From Beroe ovata (taxonomy: Eukaryota > Ctenophora > Nuda > Beroida > Beroidae): 10,598 bases of DNA. The DNA lies in the NCBI GenBank assembly GCA_946803715.1, contig CAMPET010000170.1, positions 34,567 to 45,164 of the forward strand, given 5' to 3'. This document shows, piece by piece, positions 1-8,518 of the stretch; within the stretch, counting starts at the first letter, position 1, and every line of letters starts with the position of its first letter. Made by a program: the position numbers and the translations under genes. The notes beneath the pieces were generated by a model. It searched no databases and was not told the origin of the DNA. It saw nothing but the letters and a program-made list of their open reading frames with translations.

Positions 1-277
1 TCATGGAATGTGGCATAGTGGTGTCAGTGGTACGCTGCGACGTATAGTGGTGTATACGTCATGGGATGTGGCATAGTGGTGTCAGTGGTAAGCAGTGACG
101 TGTAGTGGTGTATACGTCATGGAATGTTATGTAGTGGTGTCAGTGGTAAGCAGTGACGTGTAGTGGTGTATACGTCATGGAACGTTATGTAGTGGTGTCA
201 GTGGTACGTTATGACGTATAGTGGTGTATACGTCATGGAATGTTATGTAGTGTCAGCGTATTTTGTGACGTAGAATG
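1..277. repeat. 58-bp tandem repeat array (4 full copies plus a partial)
   Basis: Full units lie at 1-58, 59-116, 117-174 and 175-232, each starting TCATGG, and a diverged partial copy runs from 233 to about 277. Unit length is exactly 58 in all four. Each unit is itself a dimer: ATAGTGGTGT at 15-24 recurs at 44-53, an offset of 29. In units 1 and 4 the second half is an inverted repeat, GACGTATA / TATACGTC around a 6-nt loop (39-60 in unit 1). A TACGTCA half-CRE sits at each unit junction. The array starts at the window edge, so its true length is unknown. There are no unique spacers, so it is not a CRISPR array. Confidence 0.95.
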
Positions 278-916
278 CTTATAGTGTAGATAGCTTCACT
301 GCTTCAGGATAGAAAGTCTACACTGTCCAAAATGATCCATTTTGAGCTACTTAATTGTATCGCGCGAAAACATATTCATGTGCTCATTAACGCGCAGTAT
401 ATTCGAAAAATGCGCTGCGGCGCGCACACGCAGGCGCGCCAGGGCGCTATATGGCGCATGCAGACAGCTAGAAAGTAGGCAATATCATGACATAGCAATG
501 AATTTATCTTTTTTAGGGATTAGGAACAGTCAAGGATAAGTACACAAACAGGACCAGATCTTGCGTAAAGAACGTTGTTACAAAGAACTTGAATTTCCTC
601 GGGATTTCAAAGGACGAGACTATGACGAAAATCATCGTGAAAATCGTCCAAATTAACATGAGAATCATAAACTCTCTGCTTCAATCCCTCCAAAAAGATT
701 TTCGAAGCGGACGGACTATCCTGACTTTAGCCCAGAGAAAGGACTACTGGATCGGATCCAATCATACCAAGTTATCAAGCAGTAGAATTCCTGTTTTCCA
801 TAATGCCTCGTTTGGTGAATTCGTTAAGGATCTCAAAGTTGTTGCTGAAGGCATGATATCGTTTTTGATGTAGATTGGAGTACAACATTCATCATGGTTA
901 TGGTCCAACCATATCA

Positions 917-934
917 AGGGGCTGGCAAGCCCCT
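917..934. repeat. Short GC-rich hairpin
   Basis: AGGGGCT (917-923) pairs with AGCCCCT (928-934) across a 4-nt loop. It lies about 30 bp before a pair of stronger hairpins and may belong to the same unit. Confidence 0.6.
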
Positions 935-966
935 CGCGGCATCTGTAGGAAATGTTGACCGTGCGA

Positions 967-995
967 GCAAAAAGGGCCCGAAGGGCCCTTTTTGC
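967..995. repeat. Perfect 13-bp hairpin with GAA loop
   Basis: GCAAAAAGGGCCC (967-979) pairs perfectly with GGGCCCTTTTTGC (983-995) across GAA. The T-run is inside the stem, so this is not a rho-independent terminator despite the resemblance. It is separated from the next hairpin (1002-1038) by six bases, within the palindrome GCGAGCTCGC (994-1003). Confidence 0.9.
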
Positions 996-1001
996 GAGCT
1001 C

Positions 1002-1038
1002 GCTCACCGAGGCGGCCCGAAGGGCCGCCTTGGTGAGC
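1002..1038. repeat. 17-bp near-perfect hairpin with GAA loop
   Basis: The left arm (1002-1018, starting GCTCACC) and right arm (1022-1038, ending GGTGAGC) pair over 17 positions with one mismatch, which would be a G-U pair in RNA. The GAA loop and the flanking GGCCC/GGGCC bases match those of the hairpin just upstream. No gene accounts for it. Confidence 0.9.
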
Positions 1039-1292
1039 TTTATGCGTTTATGTAACGCGCGAAAAGCTGTGAAGCTTGCCAGACCCTACTATATGTTTTT
1101 ACGGATTCGCCGAATTTCGACTATCAATAACAACGCTTATATTTATTCGATTGTTATGAAACTTTGTATCCCGTCTATTTGGACCATAGAGAGGCAGCAA
1201 CCAAAATTTCAAGTCAATCGGATAAAAAATGACAAAGTTATCGCAACTTGAAATCGCCAAAATCGAGGGTGTTCTTGTTAAAAAGGGTTACG

Positions 1293-1325
1293 ATCATATA
1301 TATAGAGAGATATATACAGAGAGAG
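1293..1325. repeat. Low-complexity AT/GA simple repeat
   Basis: A short run of alternating TA followed by GAGA-rich sequence (around ATATATAGAGAGATATATAC). It is an ordinary microsatellite-like patch. Confidence 0.7.
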
Positions 1326-1471
1326 GACACTTTTTTATTAAAAGTGACCCCTCTTCAAACGGCCATAACTTTTGAACTAAGCAAAATACATTGACTACCG
1401 ATACAGCATTATGAAGGAGAGAGATAGGGCTTTTCAAAACTACCCTTTCAAAGTGTTTACTTGCACTCCGA

Positions 1472-1490
1472 TTACGTCATAATGACGTCA
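1472..1490. promoter_or_regulatory. Paired CRE-like (ATF/CREB) sites
   Basis: TTACGTCA (1472-1479) and the full palindromic CRE TGACGTCA (1483-1490) lie back to back, forming an inverted repeat ACGTCAT / ATGACGT with a 1-nt spacer (1474-1488). They are about 345 bp before the proposed ATG of gene 1, a plausible promoter or enhancer position. Function is inferred from the motif alone. Confidence 0.4.
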
Positions 1491-1832
1491 CAAGTTGGTC
1501 AATTTCAAATTCGCGACTGCGGAAAATAGGCCATTTTAGGATGCGCTTTACGACATGATGCTTGCAAGATAGCGAAAAATGTCCCTCTTACGCCCGAAAG
1601 CAAATTTAACGCACTTTCCAACCATATAGTCAAANTAATACCCTTAAGCGAATATATACGTGTATTGCCCTGTGTATCAATCCAAGATGCTACCTAAGCC
1701 CCTGGACATTGTAACTCGATACTAAGACATAGTTCAACTTGCTATTGGTTATGCTATTTTACCTTGCCGTCGACGGGCATGTTTCGTTGCTGACAGGCAT
1801 TGGATTGTTGGAAAACATCGCATATTCTGAGT

Positions 1833-4800
1833 ATGGTTTGCATGGTTGAAAGTGATAGCGAACGAGCGAGAAATGAAATAAGAGCGCTTATCGAAGCTCG
1901 TTTGACAACCCGAAAAGAAGCCCTCCTCGGAGCTGAAAATCCCCCGATCCCAAACGTGAAGCGTACAAGACGAGAACTCGACACCAGTCCAGTTTACAAG
2001 AGGACGAAATCCATGATACAGAAACGTATGGATAAGGTTGTGGCTGAAAAAGCTGCGAAAACAACATCCGCCAAAACACCCGCAAATATACGGTTTTATA
2101 CCAAAGCTGAAACAGATGCCAGAGACTTAACAATCAGTAATCTCACTAAACAACTGGTTGAGATCCGAAAAGTTTTGGATGAATTCCAGAAAAAGCAGAA
2201 AACACCGAAGAAAAAACCGCCTCGTCCACGAAAAAGCGACCTGAATCGCCTCGAAACGAAGTACAAAATCCGAACTTTTCTCAACTACAGCGACATGGTC
2301 GAGTCAATGTCAGAAGAGGAGGATTCGAGGAGTGATTTCCTGACTCCAGGAGTTTATGACGTCACATCGTCCTATGACCAGGAGGAGAGGGAGTTAGATA
2401 GCATGGAGGTAATCTGTACTGATGCTGAGTTGTGTGAGAAGTGAGTTGGAGACAATGGGTGTGATCATGGGTAGCCTTTGATCGCGACTGGTATTTTAAA
2501 CTTTTTCTCAGTCAACTATCACACATTTTTCGATAATTCTAACGAATTTCTCCGTTGGATATAACTTAAGAATCAAAAAACACCCGTTACAATCATATCA
2601 GGGACCGCCACTTTATCACCCCTCCCCAATTTCCAGGGACATTGCAGCTGATCCTCTGCCTGAGGAATCTGACCCGTTCACTGACTCCGACCTGTCTGAC
2701 GTTGCAATGACACTTCAGGAGGAACTGTATGATGCTGGCGGGTAAGTGGACAGTGAGTGTGGGAATCTGTTTTTTCGGAGAATTCTAGTTTTCTCGAAGT
2801 TCTGATGTGTGAGAAGAAATATGTAAAATAGATTGTGCAGGTACCTGGTACGATTTAAACTTTTCAATCAGTCGCTATTTTACTAGCAGCGCTTGATGAA
2901 CTATGTAGAACAATAGTACTCTCTAATACTGATCGCTAGTACATTCTTATTCTATCACACATTATTTTCTCTATCCCTCATGATACACTGATCCTCAGAT
3001 CTTCACCCCTAATTAGTCTAATTATTGACATAACCCCCACTCCTCCCCAATCACTCACTCCTTCTCAGCTTAGATGCTAGTGAACAAGAAGAGGATAGCG
3101 ACAAATTCTCGATGTGCTCCGAGAGAATCAGTCAGGTGGAGGCGACACACATGTTGAGTCAGAGTGAGCGAGTCCTTGCATCCATCCTCGGATCGCTGGG
3201 TGATAGTTTCGCCGAGAATGAACGACTCATGGAGCAGGAACAGGATGGTGGTGGTGTTATTTATGAGGAGGAAGAAGAAGAGGGTAATTTGTGATATATA
3301 TTTTGTGATTCGTTTTGCTGGTTGTTTAGTGCGATAGGCTAGTTCGATATCGCTGTATGGATTGGCGACATGAACTGTTTTCTTTACAGTTTTTGACGAG
3401 TGGCAAGATGTCATGATTTTTCGAAACTAGTTTTTGCTGACTTTCATTCTATCACAGAACATTCGCCGTCCGAAACATCCTCGCTAGAAGATCTCCGATT
3501 CGACAACGTCGAACTTCCACTACTCAAACTCAGTTCGGGAACAAATACCGCGTAAGATTGAGACGTTGAGTAAAATTTAACCTGAAAATCAATGTTTTGG
3601 GCGGAGCTAAGTACTGGTAGCATGTTCTCAACGGGAACTTAATTAAGATTGAAGTTTTTGATTGCTCACGCAACTAGATTTCAAATTCACGCCGTTTCAG
3701 GACCTCGCTATCGATCTCAGACGTAATGATTCCCACCCGGGATTTCACTTCCGATCGACCGACAGTCAACTTTCCCTACCACAAGAATTCAGGACGATCT
3801 TCACCCTCCATAGTATCTGTAGATTCCTCCAAACATGATCGTGTCAGGGGGTTAGACCTTAATCAGTACGAGAAGGATCTTACAGAAATTGATAATTTGC
3901 TCCACAAGTATGATGAGTATCGTTTACAGAATGATGGCAACAAGGACGGGAAAGCATCATCGATGAATGGTCAATCCGATGAGAAACTGGCTAACGGAAG
4001 TTCAAATAGTAACAAGTTCAATAAACAGCGATCCTTAGATGAAATTGACAATCTAGATCATTCATATTCAGACTCTTTCGATACACCTTCATCTGAGTCG
4101 ATGTCAGTTAAATGTAGCTCTGGTGTTCCAGAAACCACTGCAAATAGTCACATCTCAGCTCAAATTCCATCACAAAAAGGGGAAGAAGATTCGGGAAAGG
4201 AGGAAGATTCGGGAATCTCGACGGAAATATCGCTTGTTACTCGTTCCAAACTATCCAGTTACTCTGGTAAAATGGGGGGTAAACCTAAAGGTGACCCTCC
4301 CCCGTATAGCGTAGCTGTTCAAGGAGCTCCATATGGGAAAACTAACTCAACCGTCGCCGTGGCACTGCAAAAACAGACCGGAATCCCCAGCAAAATCCCT
4401 CAGAATAGTAAAATTCCAGAGAAAGTCAGTTCGGAGGAAATACCGAATAATACCCGATCTCTGGAACTGAGAATGAAGCCAGATTTCACAGGAATTGCCA
4501 ATGAGAGAGGGGCGAGTAGTTTACCATCGTACAGTGCTAGTATCAGGAGTTCCGTCAGTGGTAGCTCTGGGAGCAGGGGGAGCACTGAGAGTGGGAAAAG
4601 GGGGAGTGAGGTTGAGGGGAATGGGAGCAAGGGAACAGACATGGTAACCAAGACTAGAAATCTCCAGAATAGTGATGGTCCTAAAGCAGCCAGTAAGCTA
4701 CCGCGATCACCACAAATAACTCGATCGACACGGGTTCAATCTGGCATACCTACAACAATAAAGTCAGATACTCCAGAGAGAGACCAAGATAAAAAGAATT

Positions 4801-5519
4801 CCGCTATCATTAATCGCACCAGATATCTCTCAACGAAAAACACTACTGCAGCTCTAGGATCGCCGATTTCCTCGCCCCAAACGAGGAAGAAGTCGCAAAA
4901 TATACCAGCTCAATCCTCCCCTCTCTCTCCCAGATCATCCAGAATACCGAAACCAGCTCTGAGTAACCTGACTCCTCCCAAACCAACAAAACCTTCTCCC
5001 GTTAAACTGAACACTCCAAAAACACCAATGTCTCCAGCTCTTGCACGGAAAATCTACTCCCCAGTATCCGCCCGCAAATCATACACCCCTTCCTCTGCAA
5101 CCAGTTCACCACGTGACCGACATAGCAAATCACAAACAACAACCGGTCTGGCTCGGTCACCATCCAAATCGTCCTCGGGTCCTATGATGAGCACCGCTGA
5201 TCACGGTGGAAGTCCGGCAATGTCAAGGAGAGGTCTCCCTGTCAGATCAACGAGTAGGGATGTGGTTGTGATGAAACCAGATAGATCCATGCTTTCACCT
5301 CCGAGCCAGAGAAAGTCACGTGACATTCCGCTGATTGATGGGAAATCGGGGGACAGCCCACGGACTGTGAGGGCAGTTAAATTCAAGGAGTCGGCTGATG
5401 ATCCGGTCAGCGAAATTGCGTCCCCTAATTTGAATCGGAAGACTTTCGGGTTGAACAAATCCCCTGAAAATGGATGTGATAGGAAATCCAAACTTCCAGT
5501 TCCAAAATATGGTAGGTAA
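1833..5519 (+). CDS. Large disordered Ser/Pro-rich protein with SxIP motifs; candidate microtubule plus-end protein (five exons)
   Basis: Exons: 1833-2440, 2637-2741, 3069-3283, 3458-3551, 3701-5519. All four introns are GT-AG, their phases (2, 2, 1, 2) keep one open frame, and the retained introns would give early stops. The product is 946 residues if the TAA at 5517-5519 is used. ATG 1833 has A at -3 and G at +4, with an in-frame TGA at 1791; ATG 1842 is the alternative. Visible features: basic N-terminus; helical, possibly coiled-coil segment near residues 98-122; Lys/Pro-rich tract KKQKTPKKKPPRPRK just after; acidic patches in exons 1 to 3; duplicated LxEIDNLxHxY motif (402-412, 454-464); DSGIST at 510-515; PPPY at 540-543; SxIP-type motifs TGIP/SKIP/SKIP (567-580), SGIP (688) and SRIP (754) in basic Ser/Pro context; many SP/TP sites. 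SxIP motifs in such context recruit EB1-family proteins, so a cytoskeletal role is inferred. I recognise no family. The 3' end may continue through an intron after 5511 or 5515. Confidence 0.85.
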
Positions 5520-7700
5520 ATTGTCAAAGAGTCCTGAAACATCTAGTGGATGTAAATTTGGTTTTAGAGAGAGATGGAAGTAATTTGAGTCCGTTTAGAA
5601 TATCTGAAGATAAGCATGATAATTCCACTGATCAATTCATTCAAATGAATTTCGAAATTTTGATCTTTCTTGTGGTTACATGAATAGATGAATGGGCGAT
5701 TATTCTATGATTGAATTTTGTGAGATATTTGAAAATATGATTAAACGATATGTGCATTTGAATGTGAATTCATTATTCATGGTACCGTGAAATCAGCATA
5801 CTCATGACTGTGATATTGTGATAATTCATTTCATTCATTGACCGGGAAAAACTCAACTCGACTGCAAAAACTGCAGTCGAAATTTGAGCACGATAATTAT
5901 AAAACAATTCCTTGGAGTTCTACCATGAATTTTAAACATGTTATTTAATCCACCCCGCTGATTGAATGGACGTTTCAAATTCCCAAATAATCCGTTACCA
6001 CGCATCAAATGATGATGCATTTGAACATTTGAAATGGCAACATTCATCCATTGTGCATAATTCGTAATTGCCTGCGTTGCAATTTCGTCTTGGGTAAATA
6101 ATGAGACATGAGCGCTTGCGTTTTTCACACATGATTAGCTTTTTTATACCTCAATTAAAAGCTGTCTATTTCCGACCTCATCACAAAATAGTCAATTGAA
6201 ACCAATTACCTCATGATTGGCGTTGCAATAATCCCAGAGGCACGCACTCTCCTTCAAGCTTTATCACGTACAGCTGCAGCAATTATCTATACCTACATCT
6301 ACCTTCTCATATAGAACTCCCATTTGAGAGCCAGTACATATTATAATATTGATCTGCCGTGTGCATTGGTCCTCTCTTAATAACAGTACTTTTCTTGTAT
6401 TCCCTAGTGCCTTACCTAGCAAGACTTGGGTCTTGGAAATAGGCTTGGTGTGTCTTGTGAGCCTGATTCCCGCCGCATGACTTTATGTCGTGCAATTTCA
6501 TGCTCATAATTGCAATCAGAGATCTCATTAAGATGAACGTTTTCTATACCCAGGTCTAAAATGACAGCTTTATTACATTAGGATGGACATTCATTCTACC
6601 CAGACACCCTGACAGATCATTCACAGAAACGTTAATCACTTTTAATAGAACTTAGGGAGCGTGGAATTCACAATTATTTTATATTAGGTTCTCGTTCGTG
6701 CCACAATTCCCATCAGTCAGCACATTGTGGAAGGTAAACCACCTGCTCATACAGCCCCATTCGCTAATACTATTATCACATTGACACTGAGTGAGAGAGA
6801 GAAGGAGTGATTACATGGCAGAACACCATAATGTTGTCATGGAAACCAAAGGGACAATACTGCCTTTACCAGTATCAGGTAACATCCATGGAGCTTTTGT
6901 ACTCTGCTGCAGCACTTTACTCTCACTCTCTCACTGCTTTTTGTGCTTTCTCCTCCTGCTTTCGTTTGAATTTATCATTCTCCCTCAGAAGAATTCTAAT
7001 TGATTGCCTTAAAAGGAATAATTGACTGAGGAGAGTTTTCTCGGTTTTTCTTGTCGTCGATTCTTTTCCCACCCATCTCTTTAAAAATCTCCAAAAACAT
7101 TAATAAATATTCAATTTTCTGAAGTCTTGTCATTGCTATAATTGCTTGCAAGTACGGGATTAAAAAGTGCAGATTTTGTGCTTGATGCTTGATCATTTGT
7201 TTCATTGGTAATCAATATAGTCTACATCATATCACTACAATATGCTGTGCACACATAAAACATTACAGTGTACGTGATACACTTTAATATATCACATATC
7301 CCGTAATCATTTGCTGAATCATGTTGTTTTAAACGTGTGCGACTTGCACGACTAGGGACAGTTTTTACTTTTTTGCAAAATTAATTTCATTTTGCAGATG
7401 TCTAGCTTCCCAGCAGCTCATGCTTGCGATATCATAGGTTAAATTATCTCAATTCTTTAAAAAATCTTGAATAGATTATCCTCCAATACATTTTGTGATC
7501 TAAATCGTTCATCTCTAGGTGGATACTCAAATGAGGCTTTCCTTAAGTTCACTTTCTCGAATACTTAAAGAATTGATCCTTGTGGGTGATCTATTACACT
7601 CCATGCAACACAGATTCTCATTGCTTATTGATAAACATCTTTGATATCTATGATGCTTGCCAAGTAAGTGTCTCATGAAATTACACGAAATCATGAACAC
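5520..7700. other. AT-rich gene-free stretch (intergenic, or intron of gene 1)
   Basis: No open frame looks coding on either strand. Visible items: an AATTCATT/AATGAATT palindrome (5634-5651) in a TTCATT-rich area, an ATTAAA polyadenylation-type hexamer at 5740-5745, a bulged hairpin at 5852-5888, a pyrimidine-rich run near 6910-6960, and a 12-bp inverted repeat (7449-7460 with 7565-7576). A strong acceptor (TTTTGCAG ending at 7397) is followed by a 40-nt segment; joined in phase 2 to a donor at 5516 it would add about a dozen residues to gene 1 and then stop. A strong donor-like CAA|GTAAGT lies at 7664. Neither site can be assigned. Confidence 0.55.
5852..5888. repeat. Bulged hairpin downstream of gene 1
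   Basis: TCGACTGCA (5858-5866) pairs perfectly with TGCAGTCGA (5872-5880) around AAAAC. After a small 1x3 internal loop, CTCAA (5852-5856) pairs with TTGAG (5884-5888). It is too short for a typical microRNA precursor. Confidence 0.6.
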
Positions 7701-7712
7701 GTTTCACGTGGT

Positions 7713-7726
7713 TTTGTTATGACAAC
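7713..7726 (+). promoter_or_regulatory. RFX X-box-like site upstream of the SPA17-like gene
   Basis: TTTGTTATGACAAC matches the ciliary X-box consensus GTTNYYATRRNAAC at 13 of 14 positions, only the first base differing. It lies 322 bp before the ATG and 61 bp before a TATA-like box. RFX factors drive ciliary and flagellar genes in animals, and the downstream product is of a flagellar family. A canonical E-box, CACGTG, is adjacent at 7705-7710. The role is inferred from motif and position. Confidence 0.4.
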
Positions 7727-7787
7727 TGCTCAGTAGTAGCAGTCTACCGCGCAGCACGAGATGAAAGAATGCATGTTTGTATTACTG

Positions 7788-7795
7788 TATATAAT
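7788..7795 (+). promoter_or_regulatory. TATA-like box for the SPA17-like gene
   Basis: TATATAAT is followed by 252 bp before the ATG at 8048, which would put transcription start near 7820. AT-rich DNA makes chance matches common. The nearby X-box-like element is the main reason to list it. Confidence 0.25.
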
Positions 7796-8047
7796 ATGGA
7801 CTTGCACTTCATGGCTATATTATAGAACTTGCTTGGAATACGCTCGTGTGGGTCTGTTGTTGGTTAACTTGTATCTAGCCTTGCAATACTTCTAGTACTT
7901 TTTGATTTACTTGAATTCAGATGAGTTGTATCCTTGTTATGCCTCGATTACTTGTTGATGACACATGAAATTTCCAGTGAAATGCTCATCAATTCAGAAT
8001 CCCCTTCCTTCAAAACGATAATATTTTACTAGATTCTCTATCAGAAC

Positions 8048-8518
8048 ATGTCTGTTCCTTATGCACCCACCAACATCAAGATTCCTAATGGGTTCCAGAA
8101 CCTCTTGGAGGCCCTGGCCAGGGCAGTCCTGAAGGAACAACCTGAGGATATTTTGAAGTACTCAGCAACGTTTTTCGAGGAACAGCTCCAGTTACGAGAA
8201 GGTATTCTAACTTCTCATCATGACTCTTCGTTTACCCTCTTTATAATAGAATTTAAATGATGCTTCCAGATATGTTCCCTTTGTTAACCTATCTATCAAA
8301 ATGCTTCAGACACAGCAGTACTGAAATCTGCCACTCCACCTGTAGCTGAAGAAAAGCCTGCAACTCCACCTGCAGCTGAAGAAAAGCCTGTCACTCCACC
8401 TGCAGCTGAAGAAAAGCCTGCCACTCCACCTGCAGCTGAAGAGAAGCCTGCCACTCCACCAGCGGCCAAAGATAAGCCTGCAACTGTTGCTGATGAAAAG
8501 CCAGCTGAAGCAGATTAA
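8048..8518 (+). CDS. SPA17/CABYR-like RIIa-domain protein with 10-residue Pro/Ala/Glu/Lys repeats (two exons)
   Basis: Exons 8048-8201 and 8310-8518 are joined in phase 1 (GAAG|GTATTC; CTTCAG|ACAC) and encode 120 residues. Residues about 11-50 form an RIIa-type dimerisation/docking domain: IPNGFQNLLEALARAVL, then the EQPEDI turn and a second helix FFEEQL. In this family the domain forms a dimeric four-helix bundle that binds the amphipathic helix of A-kinase anchoring proteins, typically in sperm flagella and motile cilia. From residue about 58 the protein is a repeat, consensus ATPPAAEEKP, ending KPAEAD. The calmodulin-binding IQ motif of mammalian SPA17 (151 residues) is absent; the Pro-rich repeats recall CABYR. 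The starting MSVPYAPTNIKIP matches the usual family start, so ATG 8048 is secure. An acceptor-like TTCTCTATCAG ends three bases before the ATG, suggesting a 5' UTR intron. No clear AATAAA follows; GATAAA at 8644-8649 is a weak candidate. SPA17 versus CABYR versus another RIIa protein cannot be settled by eye. Confidence 0.92.
8331..8504 (+). repeat. 30-bp coding tandem repeat
   Basis: Five 30-bp units (8331-8360, 8361-8390, 8391-8420, 8421-8450, 8451-8480) and a degenerate partial (8481-8504), all in frame, encode the ATPPAAEEKP repeat of the SPA17-like protein. The central units differ at only one or two bases, indicating recent duplication or conversion; the last is the most diverged. Confidence 0.95.

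Larger units (their letters stand above)
278..1832. other. Non-coding region upstream of gene 1
   Basis: No open frame here has family-like content, and the longer ones depend on non-ATG starts. The stretch holds a CpG-rich patch (about 405-465), the hairpin cluster at 917-1038, an AT/GA simple repeat (about 1293-1325), an ambiguous base N at 1635 and two CRE-like motifs at 1472-1490. The sequence around 1350-1450 has the feel of a dispersed interspersed repeat, which is only an impression. The right end should contain the promoter and 5' UTR of gene 1. Confidence 0.6.

Noticed and set aside
1-277. CRISPR array
   Set aside because: Units are contiguous with no variable spacers, and there are no cas-like genes.
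967-995. Rho-independent terminator
   Set aside because: The T-run is part of the stem and the context is eukaryotic with spliced genes.
342-1251. Several open frames of 60-99 codons on both strands upstream of gene 1
   Set aside because: The 342 and 589 frames start at TTG, and those over 950-1010 read through palindromes, giving mirror-image Arg/Ala-rich peptides. No family resemblance or splice structure.
1635-1635. Second assembly join at an N
   Set aside because: Unlike 9022, no gene or composition change is broken here, so a simple ambiguous base is equally likely.
5853-6128. Minus-strand open frame of 91 codons
   Set aside because: It begins at GTG, shows no recognisable domain and overlaps a hairpin in AT-rich DNA.
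6791-7025. Overlapping plus-strand frames with hydrophobic ends
   Set aside because: The hydrophobic part is a pyrimidine-rich run read as Leu/Ser/Cys/Phe. The donor-like GTAACAT after 6880 has no good acceptor partner upstream.
7449-7576. Possible MITE bounded by a 12-bp inverted repeat
   Set aside because: Arms are short and AT-rich, there is no clear target-site duplication, and chance is a sufficient explanation.
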